Part shown: piece after piece, positions 31,589 through 44,829 of the stretch | Numbering within the stretch: the stretch's first letter is position 1 | Layout of the letters: every line of letters begins with the position of its first letter | Source: Ailanthus altissimus | Taxonomy: Eukaryota; Streptophyta; Magnoliopsida; Sapindales; Simaroubaceae | Direction: 5' to 3' | DNA: 64,000 nucleotides | Assembly: GCA_946807835.1 (NCBI GenBank) | Contig: OX327684.1 | Coordinates: 11,060,501-11,124,500 of the forward strand | Program-made: the position numbers and the translations under genes | The notes under the pieces: model-generated | The model's input: only the letters and a program-made list of their open reading frames with translations | Database searches by the model: none | Told to the model about the DNA's origin: nothing

Positions 31589-33490
31589 TATAATTATACT
31601 AAACATTGAGAAATTCTATCAATAAGTAATATATATCCGAGATCAAGCTCAAAATTTAGTAATTTTAAAATAGAGAAGTTACAAACACAAATTAGAAAGA
31701 GGGTTGCGAAGTTAAATGTGGACGACACCTATTTTTTTATATAATTTTTAACATAATTTTTTAATCATTAAATTATTTTTTATTCAATGATTAAGATTAA
31801 AGTTAATGTGTTGTTGTTATATTTTTTAAAAATTATTTTACTATTAATAAATTTTACTATAACTATAATAATATTATTTTTTTTGCTCTTTTATCTCATT
31901 ATATTCATTTTTTCTCTCTCATATAAATACTTTTTTTCTTACAAATATTATATTTATTTTTTTCTCTTTCCTTGTTATTTTTTTTAAAAATATTTTGATT
32001 CTTTCTTTTAATATAATTCCTTCATACTTTTAAAAAAAAATTAATTTATAAATTCAGTGCATGTTATTTATATAGTAAAAGCCAAAAATCTTTTAAAACA
32101 ATTAACTTGAAAAGCATTATTTTTTATTATAAACCACCTCTTTATTTTTCAACATAAAACATATATAATTTTCAAGTTTTACTATCATTTCTTCATACTT
32201 TTTAATTTTTTCTTTAATTAATTAAATTATAAATTTAGTACATGTTATTTTTATGGTGAAAGTAAAAAAACTCTTCAAACAATTAGCTTGAAAAGATTTA
32301 TTCTTCTTCACAAACTATCTCATTATATTTTCTATTAGCCAAAAAAAAAAAAAAGTTGCATAAGAAACCTCTTTCTTAACCATCCTTATATTCCTTTGGA
32401 AAGTAATCCCATGGAGGATATACATAAGCGAATTGGATTTTGAATAAAAGGCTTCTGCAATAATGTAGGTAAAATTAGCATTGTATTTCTCGTTAAATTT
32501 ATATAGATATTCCTTTCCTTTTTTTGCTGCTATCCTTTGCTACAGCACACTTACAATAGCAAAAGGAAAAAATGAGAAAAAAAAATCTAATTTATTCATT
32601 TTCCCAAGATAAACATTGAAGGAAGAAAGTTCAAAAAGTGTAAGAATAACTGAGGTTCGATAAGCTTAATTTTTATCTTGTCCTTCGTTTATGGGCCAAA
32701 AGACCATAAATACATCTAAAACAGAGTAACAAAGTTATGAGCTTAATGATGTCAGTCATGAAACCTAAAGAGATGGTTGTTTTATATAGACAAACAAATA
32801 GATGTACAAAAATATAGTTTTAAGTCAACTATGAAAGGTGTAGATAGAGAATTGTCGTTTCTGAATTCAAATAAAGTAAACCAAATATGTTTCACAAATT
32901 AAGAATAGAAGCATGATCCAAGAATTAATTTGTATAATTTAAAACAACTCAAAAAATAATTAACTGATTGAATCTTTATTTTTCCATAATATTTTTCCAT
33001 TTCATTCTCAGGAAGGAAGATGTTGTTATGCAACTTTACTTTTTAGGGTAATAAAAAAATTAAGAGATAGTTTATGATGAAAAATAAAGCTTTTCAAATT
33101 AATTGTTTGAAAGGGTTTTTGGCTTTCACCATAAAAATAACATGTACTAAATTTATAAATTAATTAAGAAAAATACATAAAAGTATGAAGGAATGATATT
33201 AAAAAGAAAGAACCAAAACATTTAAAAAAAACAAGGAAAGAGAAAAATAAATATAATATTTATAAGGAGGAAAGTATTAATATGAGAGATAAGAAATAAA
33301 TTAAATGAGATAGGAAAGAGAAAATAATATTATTATAATTATAGTGAGGTCTATCAATAATTAAATAATTTTAAAAAAAGTATAGGAACAATACATCAAT
33401 TTTAATCTTAATAATTAAATGAAAAGTGATATAATGATTAAAAATTTGTATTAAAAATTGTGTAAAAAAAAGATGCTACGGATCTTGCCC
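31589..33490. repeat. Tandem duplication, unit 1 (about 1.9 kb)
   Basis: The block starting TATAATTATACTAAACATT at 31589 recurs at 33491 with the same following 130 bases (GGATCAAGCTCAAAATTTAG, AATTAGAAAGAGGG) and then the same foldback sequence. Unit 1 is complete. Unit 2 is broken by Gypsy-B and by the LINE. Confidence 0.8.
31729..33473. mobile_element. Foldback element with long inverted repeats, copy 1
   Basis: The left arm (31729 to about 32120) and right arm (about 33070-33473) are inverted copies: TTTTTTAATCATTAAATTA near the left end matches the reverse of the right end. Other matched blocks include CTCTTTCCTTGTT and CTTTAATATAATTCC-like stretches. The arms exceed 380 bases and are AT-rich. 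Part of the left arm is repeated once more at 32190-32300. The 0.9-kb middle has no gene. Long inverted arms with no coding sequence suggest a non-autonomous Mutator-like or foldback element; no clear target duplicate was found. Confidence 0.72.
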
Positions 33491-34037
33491 TATAACTATA
33501 CTAAACATTAAGAATTCTGTTAATAAATAATATGTATCTAGGATCAAGCTCAAAATTTAGTAATATTAAAACAGAGATAAGTTATAGGCACAAATTAGAA
33601 AGAGGGCTCCGAAGTCAAATATTCATTGTACTTATTTTTTTACACTACTTTTGATACAAATTTTTAATTATTAAATTATTTTTCATTCAATGGTTAAAAT
33701 TAAAGTTAATGTGTTATTGTTATACGTTTTTTAAAAAAATTTAACTATTAATGTCTAACCCCACTATAACTATAATTATAATATTTTCGCTGCTATTTTA
33801 TTTCTCTTTTTGTTATCTCATTCAATTTATTTTTTTTCTCTTATATTAATACTTTTTCTGTTACATATATTATAAATTTTTTCTTTCCTTGTTAATTTTT
33901 AAATGTTTTGATTCTTTCTTTTAATATAATTCCGTCATACTTTTTATATATATTTTTAATTAATTTGTAAATTTACTACTTGTTATTTTTATAGTGAAAG
34001 CCAAAATCTTTTTCAAACAATTAACTTGAAAAGTTTT
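33491..34037. repeat. Tandem duplication unit 2, left part with foldback arm
   Basis: This is a copy of 31589 to about 32117, including the left inverted arm from about 33640. It is cut at 34037 by the start of the Gypsy-B 3' LTR (TGTCATGG). The remainder resumes near 42990. Confidence 0.82.
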
Positions 34038-35436
34038 TGTCATGGCTTTCTTAAAGCACAATTTTAAGTGCAAGTAGACGTTATCGTGAATAAGTAATAT
34101 AAGGACCCTAACAGTCAGATGCCGAATTCACATAGATAATTACCAAGTAATAAAATTGTGTCTCTCTTATAATTATTCAAAAAAATCAACTTAAAAATTT
34201 AAGACTAAAATTAAATTAAATAATTAAACTAACAAAGGTAACAGAAATAACACACTACAATGTTTAGGATAAGAAACAATTCTTAAGAAGTCTAGGATTA
34301 ACAACTATCCCTCAATATGTTCATAAAAATATATTTCTTAATATTTAATTCCCTCATTTATTATTATTGATCAAGACACTATTGAATTTGCAAGCCTTTC
34401 TTAAGGTCAAGCAAGTATATCTCAATTTATCAAACACCTATATCTTTATGGTATTTGTAATAAATTAAAACTCATTAAGGATAAGTCTTATAAAACATGC
34501 ATTCCAATTAGATATATCTCTATCCTAATTTGAAACTTGTAAATCGCTATACAATCATGTATAAATTTATTACGATCTAAATATAATGATTTCTTTCTTA
34601 AATTTATCATAACATTACCTAATCAATCATAACATTGGCCAGATGTTATAACTTATTAAGCACTAATAAATTCAATAATAATAAATCGAGTTTATTAAAT
34701 ATAAAAGAAAATATTACAATTAAGTTCTACATATTGAGTTCAAGTGTTAACCATAGAAAGAAAAATTAGTTCATAGTTACAGGGGAATTAAAACCAAACA
34801 GTAAAGAAAACATGATACTAGCAAATCGATATGACCGTTGAAGTGCTATTGCTGAATTGCTAAAATTTCTTTAATCCGTTGAACTTTGATGATTCTCCCT
34901 TTATAATTACCTTTCTTATGCTCTAATAGCATTGTATTGTATGTGTTTTTCTGATGCCTTAAAGGCTGTGACGAGCGGCCTTTTTATAGTGGTTGATTTG
35001 AGCTTGAAAACCTCAATTCTTGTCAGGTCAAGATTTGCATAATCGTTGGGGCAAAAAAATACTATCGCTGAGGTACTACTCCTATATGCCAGGATCGCTT
35101 GAGCAGTATAGATATAGTGCTAGGGCGGTAGCTGAATTTTGTTAAAGCAAAATTCTACGACTTGTACAAGTTTGATTTTGAATTTCTTATTTTGTCTCAG
35201 GCATTAGTGCTAGAGTGATAATATATACCATTGGAGTGAAAATTCTAGATTTTGAGTATTTTATATTTTAGTCTGTGGTTTTTGCTTATTTTTTGTCCTT
35301 ACTCTAATTTTGTATCCATTTTAGTCTAAACCCTATAAATGAACAATAATACACATAAATAACTATTTATACTCATAAAATAATAAAATATAAAGATAAA
35401 AATATGAGAAAATAAATAAAAAATATGCCCTTATTA
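34038..35436 (-). repeat. Gypsy-B 3' LTR (1399 bp)
   Basis: Starts TGTCATGGCTTTCTTAAAGC, matching the 5' LTR start TGTCACAACTTTCTTATAGC, and ends GCCCTTATTA, the reversed form of the Gypsy-C LTR start TGATAAGGG with changes. A purine tract (minus strand AAGTTAAGAAGAATT) adjoins it at 35437-35455. A GCG-type cluster lies at 35040-35150. Confidence 0.83.
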
Positions 35437-37345
35437 AATTCTTCTTAACTTAAAACATTACTCGTCCTCGAGTAACAATAAAAATTAAGAGAGAGAACAA
35501 AGAATTATACTTGACTCATAATAAGAACAAGTCTTAAGAAAACAAAACATGCTAGGATGCTTAAATGATTATGAATTTTGTCTCAAAGGCTGATGAAATA
35601 TCATAAGTCTTTTTTGAATTAATAAACAACTCTTAATACATCAAAAAATCATTCGTCAAGTCATTCATTCTTCTTTACGATTGATCACTTATGTGTATGT
35701 GCGCAATGATAAGCAAGTAAATAGTCAAATATTATCTTGATCTACTTAATACTTAAGATAATACAGAAAAAATGACGTCTCAACATATTTTTGTATTTTA
35801 TAATAGTACTTCTGTAAGCTTATTTTCATATTACTCTCCATTAATGTAGAAAACACATTCTTAGAGATCTATTTAGGACTTTACTTAACTTGGAATATGA
35901 GGATAGGGTCAAGGTGGGATATAAGGATAAATATATGTGGCTCAATTACACCATAGACATTTAGACTTACTTAGAAACCTTTTAGTCACATTTTCTTTAT
36001 TGATTTTCTCACCCAAACTTATTTTTTTTCCATCTTTTTCTAATGAATAACTTATTTTCCTAAGCCAGGGGTAAATTGTTTTTATATTTTCTTTTTCTCT
36101 TTATTTTAATACCCTAAACTTATGTTGAAACCTACATCCTAGACTTTTTGTTTCTCATACCATCAGAACCTTTTCCTTTCAAGAGTATTTTAAGCAAACC
36201 TAAGGTCTATGGTGTTACGAGTAATTTTAGGATATAAAAACTATAAGTCTTTGACTTGTAATGTGGTTAAACTAAAAAATGGGTAATTAGACTCAAACAG
36301 AGTAACTATGGATAAATTTATATTAAAGGTTGGCTAGAAAGGCTCAAACGATCCAAAGAAGGCTTAATGTCATTTTCCTAATCATATGAATTCTAAGATT
36401 TCACCTCAAGTAGTAATCAAGTAAATTCTAGAGTATTGTCCTCGAGACTGTGGTGTATTACTTAAGTATAAGCATATATAAGTAACAAGTTAACTATTAT
36501 TTGCTTTATTTTAATGTGTTCAAGAATAAGTGACCAACCACAAGGTCAAAACAAGAATAAAAAAACACAATCAGAATAAGAAAAATAAAGCCATAACAAT
36601 AAAATATCCCATTCTCTCACTTTATGCAAAAACATGGTCCCCATGTAAAAAGAAAAGAAAAACTTCCCTAAAGGTCTCGGAAACGCTAAATCATCCAAGT
36701 CGGAGAGTAGCTCTTGGAAGTGCATTGCTGGGGAAAATACTTTATATCACTGCAATGTTCTTATGATAACTTTTTGTTTTCTAAAATTGTTCTATTGCTA
36801 AAGCGTTGAAGCTTGTATCACTGAGGCGATATTTTGTTGTAACGGTTCAATTTAGAGGCGTGTTATCGCTGCAGTGCTACCTAACTGTCATTAAAGCGAT
36901 CCGTCATTGCTGGCGCGAGAACATTATATTTCTGAAGTGCTAAAGGTTGGAGCTAGATCCATATTTTGGAATTCGTGCTGAGGCACTAGGCTGGTTTTTG
37001 TTGCAATACTAACTTCTTAGCTACAAGAGTTATGTTTGATCGTTGTAGAACTACTCAAAAAAATTATTTTCTTGCTTTCTTTTGATTCTGACACAAAAGA
37101 ATAAGATTTAAGAAATAAAAATTAAAAATAAATAAAAATACTTACCTCAAGTTCCCTCCCAAATAACGTTTGATTTAACGTTGTCGGCTTGACGTGATGC
37201 TTCTTTGTCTTATGGTGGGTGAAAAATGATGTTAGAAGGATGGTGGAATATGTGATTAATCTCATTCTTTTTCTTCCATTGCCCTGAATTCAAGCATTTG
37301 GTAGTTGAGTTCAACCAGTTGTGCTTCTCCGAAAATATTTTAATC
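35437..37345 (-). other. Gypsy-B 3' noncoding region
   Basis: No gene. It contains the purine tract, remnants of purine-rich repeats matching Gypsy-C (36001-36090), the family segment 36240-36460, a GCG-rich cluster (36798-36990) and the post-pol motif (37147-37199). A plus-strand frame at 36530-36766 is judged to be chance. Confidence 0.7.
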
Positions 37346-40300
37346 TTAGACCGGGGAAGGTAAGTTGCTGTAATTAGTGTTTTTTTCCTTCTTCCGCTTC
37401 TTTTTTCTTTTCATCTTATGTCTCAATATTTTCATTTTGATATGAGGATGTATTTCTTCAATTTCCTTTAGAGGCGGGGGTTGTTCCTTTCCTGGAGTCG
37501 TCACTTCAATACAGAAATATTCTTCTATAGGGGATCTAATGTGTATAGATGTATGCATATGGTAGTGTGTTAATTGAAAAATACGCATCTAATACATATT
37601 GTAACGCAACGGGATTATAAAAATATACAATTAACACACTAATCATATATTAATCAAATTAATATATAAATAATAAAATTGAAAAATTACCAGTATGTGT
37701 AATGTTTTACACGTATTTTTCTAGAGTCTGTTTGGAGTTATACTGGATGTCAATTCTAGTTATCAACTTGGTGAGCTTGATAATCTAGAACAACAGCTCC
37801 TTAATCCAACGTAGGATTAACACTTAATCCCAATTATGGCCAGTTCTAAAGCTTGCTCTTGTCTTTCATGATAAAGAAAATGAAATAGAAGCAACAATTG
37901 CTGCTCTTAATTACAAGAGCATGAAACAGAAATAAGCAAATGAAAATAACCCTTATTTTCACTTTCTTTTCGTTTTCTTTTGTTTCAATTGATTTCACAC
38001 ATTTTCGTTTACAAATTCACACTTATATATCTCTTAGCATTAAAAAAATATTATCACAATATAATATAAATAAATCATGCATTGTTGGCAAATAAAAAAA
38101 ATAAATAAAGAAAATAATAATATTATATATATAATACATGACAACTATCTTGCATTATATATATTATATTATTATAAATAAAATATTATATAAGAGATAT
38201 TGATTATTTAACATTTAAATAATTAAAATGTGAAATGACTATTTTATCCCTTATAAATAGTTACCAAGTATACCCCTTAGCGGGTCCCACTAAATCTCAC
38301 ACTTGGGTAAACTCAACCGAGGGTCCATAATGCGTCACGTGTCACTTTACAATTAGTAAATAACAATTATTGACTAATTATTATATTTAACACTTAAATA
38401 CTGACACGCACATATTTTTGTGGTTACGTTGGATATTACTGGATTAAACAATTTAATCTAGTGCTCTACTCCAATGCACAACAAGTATACTCTATATCGC
38501 GAGACTCCCTAGGCCCACGCCTGATTCATCAACTGGAACTATTTCATAAGTGCGTGAGCCATGCCCCACGCACACGTTACGAATATTACAAATCGACACG
38601 TTGAACCATACAAGTTGAGGTTATAACACATATGTATAGTTCTTCCATCATATATATCTTAGATGTGCGGGGATATAGATCCACATCGTCAAATCCCATA
38701 TGCTCATCCATAAACCTATCTCCAGAATGGTATCTCAATTGAATAATATGAGTAAAACTCTTTGCCATATTGTTTAACCCATGGAAACACCTTTCCGGGT
38801 TAACTGCTTACGGCTATAAGGCTTTCCTGAGATACTATATTGGAGCATCTAGATATATCACTCCCTATGAGAGCTGATGGATTCTATATCTGTAGGCACC
38901 AGACTCCATGAGCATCGGACCATACCCAACGACACCCAGCGGTCAGACCATGAAAGGCTCTAACATGCGTGGAACCAAAGGATGGTGGATCACTCACAAG
39001 CCCACCGTGGTGCTCAGGTCAGAGGACCACGTATACTACTCAACTCGAGAGGACCTTCCATTAACGGTAACATAGGATATCTATTGGGTCCTCATGAGTC
39101 TGTTCAATACTCAGTCCTAACTGAATACCTGTATGCCTATACAATCTCCAAGATCTTGGTCAGCTAGGAACAATCAGCTGTACCCTACAGATATAGACAT
39201 ACACCGATCTATATAAATTGGTAGGATCTACTAACAGACATGCGTTAGTAAAAATAGATCAAAAACTATGAATTTGAGAACATGCTTGCATAATGACATA
39301 TCCTAGCAACCTATTGCAACTCTTGCAACTATATCATTATTAGCATATTCTGAGGTCTTTGTCCTATTACAGATAATGCTCAAACTCTTGAAATATTTGC
39401 TAACTCTCAGCACTGGTCTAAACACGTTAGACCGTATCTGAAGTTCTTCAAATAAAACAAAATCTGTAGCATAACAAGCATTAAACCATATAATTAAAAG
39501 GTAATTAGTGATATAACAAAATATACTATGTATAGATATCAAATATTCACACAAAACTGGTGTGGCACGTAGGCATAACCTTAACATCTTCACCTTTAGA
39601 TGGTAGTTTGATTTCTTTGAATACTTTAAAGGTTACCTTTTTGTCTTGCACCCTCAAGGTAATTTCCCTTTTTTAGACATTTATTATTGTTCTCCCAGTA
39701 CTGAGGAATGGTCTTTCAAGGATGATGAGGATGTCTTGTTCTTCCTCTATGTCCAGAACAAGAAAATTTGTAGGAAAAATCAATTTGTCAACCTTTACTA
39801 ATACAGCTTCAATAATACCCTAAGGATAGGTCAGTGATTGATCAGCTAGTTGCAGGGTGACATTTATAGGCTGGGCCTCCTCTAATCTTAATTTCTTTTA
39901 TATAGACAATGACATTATATTAATGCTTACTTCCAAGTCACATAATGCTTTCCCAAAGTTGTGATTACCAATGATACATGGGATGGTGAAGCTTCTAGGA
40001 TCCTTTAGCTTGGGTGGTAGTTTCTTTTGAAGGGTGGCATTACACTCTTTAGTTAATACTACAGTCTCATAGTCCTCAAATTTCTTCTTCTTTGAAAGAA
40101 TGCTCTTTATAAACTTGACGTAGTTTGACATTTATTCCAGAGCATCTTCAAAATGAAGATTAATATGTAATTTCTTAAAATTTATTAAAAACTTAAAAAA
40201 CTACTTATCTCTCTTTTGTTTTTGCAATCTCTGATGAAAAGATGATGGCAGTATTGGGACTTGCTTCTTTTGGTATTGCACTTGTATCTCTTTCTTCTTT

Positions 40301-41660
40301 ATTTAAACTTTATCTTCTTGATGTTTCTTCTTTTCTTATGCATGAGAGCTTTATTTATTCTTTCTGAAAGTTCCCTCCCACTTCTTAGTTGAATTGCCTT
40401 GCAATGTTCTCCATTGGGATTGACTTCTATGTTGCTCAGTAGTGTTCCTTTTAGACAATTATTGAGCGTGATTGCGAGTTGTCCCATTTGAGTCTCCAAA
40501 TTCTTTTATAATGCATAGTAATTTTATAGGATGGCATTATTTAATTCCATATATTAAAGAAATATATCTTCTAGGGTTGGTTTATTCTCTTCTTGTTGTA
40601 AAGCTTGGAATCTATGAGGGTTCATTATTTTGATAGACTGCTATTGATTATTGGTCCATGAGAAGTTGGGGTGATTCCTTTAGCCCAAATTATAGTAGTT
40701 TGAGTTAAGGTTATTAAGATTGAAGTTCTCCACATATTGTGTAAATTCTACACATTGGCCATTGGTATGGTTATATCCACAGAAGTCATATGTAATAAGT
40801 TGACTCTTAACAGCATTTACTTCCAAGTTGCTTAATTGCTTGGTCAGAAGGTTGACTTGAGTGGTCAGTGCGGTCAAAGCATCAACTTTGTGAACTCTAG
40901 CAATCTTCCTTGGCGTAACTCTTTGAGAAGGCCATTGGTAGGCTAAAAGATGCCATTTCTTCTAGTAAGTCATAGGCTTTGTCTATTAATTTGTTCATGT
41001 GTGCTCCTTTAGCAACGGTATTTATTATAGTGCGTAGGTGTCCAGCTAATCCATTTTAAAAGGTTTGCACGAGAAGCCACTTTAGAACTCCATGATGGGG
41101 GTACTTCCTCTGTATATCTTTGAATCTCTCCCAGGCTTTATATAGTGATTCACCCTCAAATTACACAAAAAATGTGATGTTATTTCGTATTTTAACAATC
41201 TTGGCAAGCAAAAAGAACTTGGCGAGAAATGTTTGTGCAAGGTTATCCTAAGTTACGATGAAGCCAAGCGGTAATGACACTAGCCAAAATTTTTCTTTGT
41301 CTCTCAAGGAAAAGGGGAACAATCTCAAGTGAATTGCATTATCAGACACTCCATTAAACTTAAATGTATCACGTATCTCGAGAAAATTGATGATGTGCAT
41401 GTTTAGGGCCTCGTTGGGTAGTCCCCTGAATTGCGCTGCGACCATGATCATTTGAATGGTGCTTGGCTTGATTTTGAAGTTGTTGGCTTGAACATTTAGC
41501 CTTTGGATACTTGAGTTGACTCTATTAGTTACAAGAACAACATATGCCCTTAGTGCTTTAGGTTCTTCTATTTGTGGAGCAGGTTCTTGTTCTTCCATGG
41601 TGTCAACTTGGTTTCATTCTCGTAGGATGAGTTTTTTCAGTTTCTGGATCAAAAGCAGTC
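37346..41660 (-). pseudogene. Gypsy-B gag-protease, split by a solo LTR
   Basis: Gag starts near 41660. A clean piece (41248-41598) has NVQANNFKIKPSTIQMI, INFLEIRDTFKFNGVSDNAI and LRLFPFSLRDKEKFWL. Next come a knuckle remnant (40680-40877, DFCGYNHTNGQC with the first Cys changed to Tyr), QMGQLAITLNN and AIQLRSGREL (40299-40499), and protease (39898-40131: ILSKKKKFEDYETVVLTKEC, SFTIPCIIGNHNFGKALCDL, then E where Gly is usual). Flap and GRPF-like remnants run on to 39592. The frame resumes after the solo LTR at 37525 (VTTPGKEQPPPLKEIEE) and ends with KKKR-rich sequence at 37346. It corresponds to the end of the Gypsy-C frame. Many frame changes are present. Confidence 0.83.
37526..39586 (-). 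repeat. Solo copia-family LTR 1 (2061 bp) inside Gypsy-B
   Basis: Both sides carry TCTTC (37521-37525 and 39587-39591), a perfect 5-bp target duplication. The start TATAGGGG aligns with TGTAAGGG of solo LTR 2, so the first TG has mutated; the end is CCTTAACA. It includes ACGCAACGGGAT near 37606 and the conserved 38815-39130 block shared with the Copia-1 and Copia-2 LTRs. No internal region is present, so it arose by recombination between two LTRs. Confidence 0.9.
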
Positions 41661-41787
41661 AAGTCTTCAATTTTAGCTCGTCGCATAAACCATTCAGAAG
41701 TACCTAAATAAAGAAAATAAACTAGTGAAAAATTATGAATTAAAATAAGAAAATTTGGTATTAATATTAGTAAAGTAGCAAATTATC

Positions 41788-41806
41788 CCTGGCAATGGCA
41801 CTAAAA
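41788..41806 (-). promoter_or_regulatory. Gypsy-B primer-binding site (Asp tRNA type)
   Basis: The minus strand reads TTTTAGTGCCATTGCCAGGG beside the 5' LTR edge at 41810, a mutated form of TGGCGCCGTTGCCGGGG seen in Athila-type elements. Confidence 0.7.
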
Positions 41807-41809
41807 ATT

Positions 41810-42990
41810 TGTCACAACTTTCTTATAGCATAATGTTAAGTGTAAGTATACGCTATTGTGAATAAGTAATATAGGGACTCTAAGACTCGGATGTCGAATC
41901 CACTAGGATAATAGTCACTTATACCAAGTACTAAAATTGTGTTTCTTATATACCATTTCAGAAAAACCAACTTAAAAGTTTAAGACTAAAATGAAATTAA
42001 ATAATTAAATCAAAAATAACACACTGCAAGGTTTAAGATAAGAAACAATTCTTGAGAAGCCTAAGATTAACAATTATCCCTCAATATGTTTATGAAGATA
42101 CATTTCTTAATATTTAATTTTCTTAGTTATTATTATTGATCAAGAGAGTATTGTATTTGCAAGCCTTTCTCAAGGTCAAGCAAGTATATCTCAGTTTATC
42201 AAACATCTATATTTCTATGGTATTTGTAATAAATTGAAACTCATTAAGGATAATTTTATAGGTCATGCATGCCAATTAAGTATATTTTTATCCTAATTTG
42301 GAACTTGTAAATCGCTCTACAATCATGCGTCAATTTATTATGGTCTTAAATACATTGATTCCTTTCTCGAGTTTATCAAAATATTATCTAATCAATCATA
42401 ACATTGGCCAGATGTTTTAATGCTTAAAGCACCAATAAATTGAATAATAATAAAATGAGTTTATTGTATATAAAAGAAAATATTGCACTTAAGTTCTACA
42501 TATTGAATTCAAGTGTTAACCCTAGAAAAAAAATTAGTTCATGGTTACAAGGGAATTAAAGCCAAACAATAAAGAAAACATGATACCAGTAAATCGATAT
42601 GATTGTTAAAGTACTATTGCTGAATTGCTGAAATTTCTTTACTCCGTTGAACTTTGATGATTCTCCCTCTAGAATTACCTTTCTTATGCTCTAATAGTAT
42701 TGTATTGTATTTTTTTTATGCCTTGAAAGCTGGCACAAGTGGCCTTTTTATAAGGGTTATTTGAGCTTGAAAACTTAAATTCTTATTAGGTCAAGATTTG
42801 TGTGATCGCTAGGGCAAAAATATGTTGTTGTTGGGGCGCTACACCTATATGCCAGGACATTGGAGTGGTAGAGATATTGCACTGTGGGGGATAGCTTTTC
42901 GTTGGGGCGATAGCCGAATTTCGCTGAAGTGAAATTCAATGACTTGAACAAGTCTGATTTTGAATTTTCTTATTTTGTCTTGGATATTTT
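41810..42990 (-). repeat. Gypsy-B 5' LTR, truncated (about 1181 bp)
   Basis: Matches the 3' LTR from its start through GATTTTGAATTTTCTTATTTTG, then breaks near 42990, where foldback sequence (equivalent to 32573) begins. About 220-230 bases of LTR are missing. A GCG-type cluster occurs at 42795-42930. Confidence 0.8.
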
Positions 42991-43699
42991 ATCTTGAGAA
43001 AAAAAATCTAATTTATTTATTTTCTCAAGATAAATATTGAAGGAAGAAAGTCCAAAAAGTGTAAGAATAACTTGGGTTTGCTAAGCTTAATTTTTATCAC
43101 GTCCTTCGTTAATGGGCCAAAAGACCATAAATACATCTAAAACAGAGTAACAAAGTTATGAGCTTAATGATGTCAGTCATGCAACCCGAAGAGATGGTTG
43201 TTTTATATAGACAAACAAATAGATGTACAAAAATATAGTTCTAAGTCAACTATGAAAAATGCAGATAGAGAATTATTGTTTCTAAATTCAAATAAAGTAA
43301 ACCAAATATGTTTCATAGATTAAAAATAAAAGCATGCTCCAATAATTAATTTGTATAATTTAAAACAACTCAAAAAATAATTAATTGTTTGAAAAGGTTT
43401 TTGGATTTCATTATATAAATTAAATGTGCTAAATTTACAAATTAATTAGGAAAAATATATAAAAAGTATTGAGGAATGATATTAAAAGGAAAGAATCAAA
43501 ACATTTAAAAAAATAACAAAGAAAGAGAAAAAATAAATATAATATTTGTAAGGAGGAAAATATTAATATGAGAGAGAAAAAAAATTAATTGAATGAGATA
43601 AGAAAAATAAAAAAAAAGGAGAGAGAAAATAATATTATTATAGTTCTAATGAGGTCTATTAATACTTAAATAATTTTTAAAAAGTATAAAAATGACATC
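42991..43699. repeat. Tandem duplication unit 2, right part with foldback arm
   Basis: Copy of about 32573-33430, with a roughly 95-bp internal deletion relative to unit 1 at a short AATTAA microhomology (near 43380). It includes the right inverted arm (43380-43699). The LINE 3' end begins at once after it, in the outer arm. Confidence 0.82.
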
Positions 43700-43849
43700 A
43701 ATTTTTTTTGTAAGCAAATAAAGAGAAATATTATTGCTAAATCCAGTGAAATACAAATGGATACAGAGCCAAGTACACAAAAAAAAAAAAAGAATTAAGC
43801 AATACACCGGGTTATAATATCTTCTATTGGTTTGCCATTTAACCCACTC

Positions 43850-44829
43850 AGACATTTAATTCAAACAGCATCTTTAATACATCTGAAGACATCAATAATA
43901 TTAGGAGATTTATGTAGGAACACCACCTAATTTCGCTTATGCCATATACAATAGATAGAGGTACATAAAGCAATCTTCCAGATCTTACTAAGTAAAGATT
44001 TTCCTCAAGTTTTCCTACAAAATTAAGATACTTCACACCACTAGGTGATAGGGCATTTCTGGATTTGACAAGCCATCAGGACCTTTTTTCAGACACTCCT
44101 AGTAAATGTGCAATTAAAAAATAAATGTTGTATCGTCTCAATACTACTACCACAGAGTGGACAGTGTGAATCAGGAACGAGACTCCATTTAACCAGTAAT
44201 TTTAGTAGATAACCTGTCCTTCAAGGTCAGCCATGTGATAAAACTATGTTTGGGGATATGTTGAGGACCCAATAGTCGTTTATTCCACTTAACCTTAGTA
44301 ACTATCTCTAATAAGTTATTCCATGCATTGGCAATTGAGAATTGTCTATTTGAGCATCCAGTTCAAATTATCTTATCCTTCTTAAAAGTAGAAAGGGAGA
44401 AATTAAAGCTAATAAATTCCCAAGCTTGAGCAGTATACACATCCAAAGGGTTTCACAGATTCCAAATCCCATTATGCCAAAGGTCTCTAACTTTTGCATA
44501 ACATGAAATGTTAGAGTCTTCAATGTTTATATAAGGAAATTTGTCTATTAATGATGCACCCTACAACCATGGATTATATCAGAAGAAAAAATTAGATCCA
44601 TTTCCCAATTCATAACCAATTAGCTTTTTTTCTTAGCTTCTCTGTAATAGAAGATTCTGTCATACCCAACTGCAATCCATTGGTTTAGTGATACCCCAGA
44701 AACTTAGCCTTTAAGTTTGTTATCAATTACCTATTTAGGCCATAGAGAGGATTTAACTGCTAAAAGCTCATAGATATGTTTAAACATTGCTGCTTAGTTC
44801 CAAGTATTTTTGGATTTTATGCCTAATCC
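43850..44829 (-). pseudogene. LINE ORF2 C-terminal part
   Basis: From 44829 downward, GLGIKSKNTWN is followed by broken frames and then the zinc-binding reverse-transcriptase-associated domain near 44070-44175: DSHCPLCG, ETIQHLFFNC and FTRSV. Nearer the end is LCTSIYCIWHKRN (43930-43975), the usual C-terminal helix of plant L1 ORF2. The ORF ends near 43850, followed by a 3' UTR of about 150 bases. Nonsense codons occur in several positions. Confidence 0.8.

Larger units (their letters stand above)
34038..42990 (-). mobile_element. Gypsy-B: gag-protease-only Athila-like element
   Basis: The minus order is 5' LTR (41810 to about 42990, truncated), primer site, gag (41660-40150), protease (40131-39592 plus 37346-37525), then directly the post-pol motif (37147-37199), 3' noncoding sequence and the 3' LTR (34038-35436). 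There is no trace of reverse transcriptase, RNase H or integrase between protease and the motif. A solo copia-type LTR is inserted in the segment after protease. The element sits in the second foldback copy; its outer 5' edge and about 455 bases of foldback were lost, so no target duplicate can be shown. Confidence 0.85.

Noticed and set aside
31787..31987. Hydrophobic plus-strand frame (possible membrane protein)
   Set aside because: Poly-T/AT-rich foldback arm translated as Phe, Leu and Ile; composition artefact.
36530..36766. Lysine-rich plus-strand frame in Gypsy-B
   Set aside because: Antisense to the element, in its 3' noncoding region, with no counterpart in Gypsy-A or Gypsy-C.
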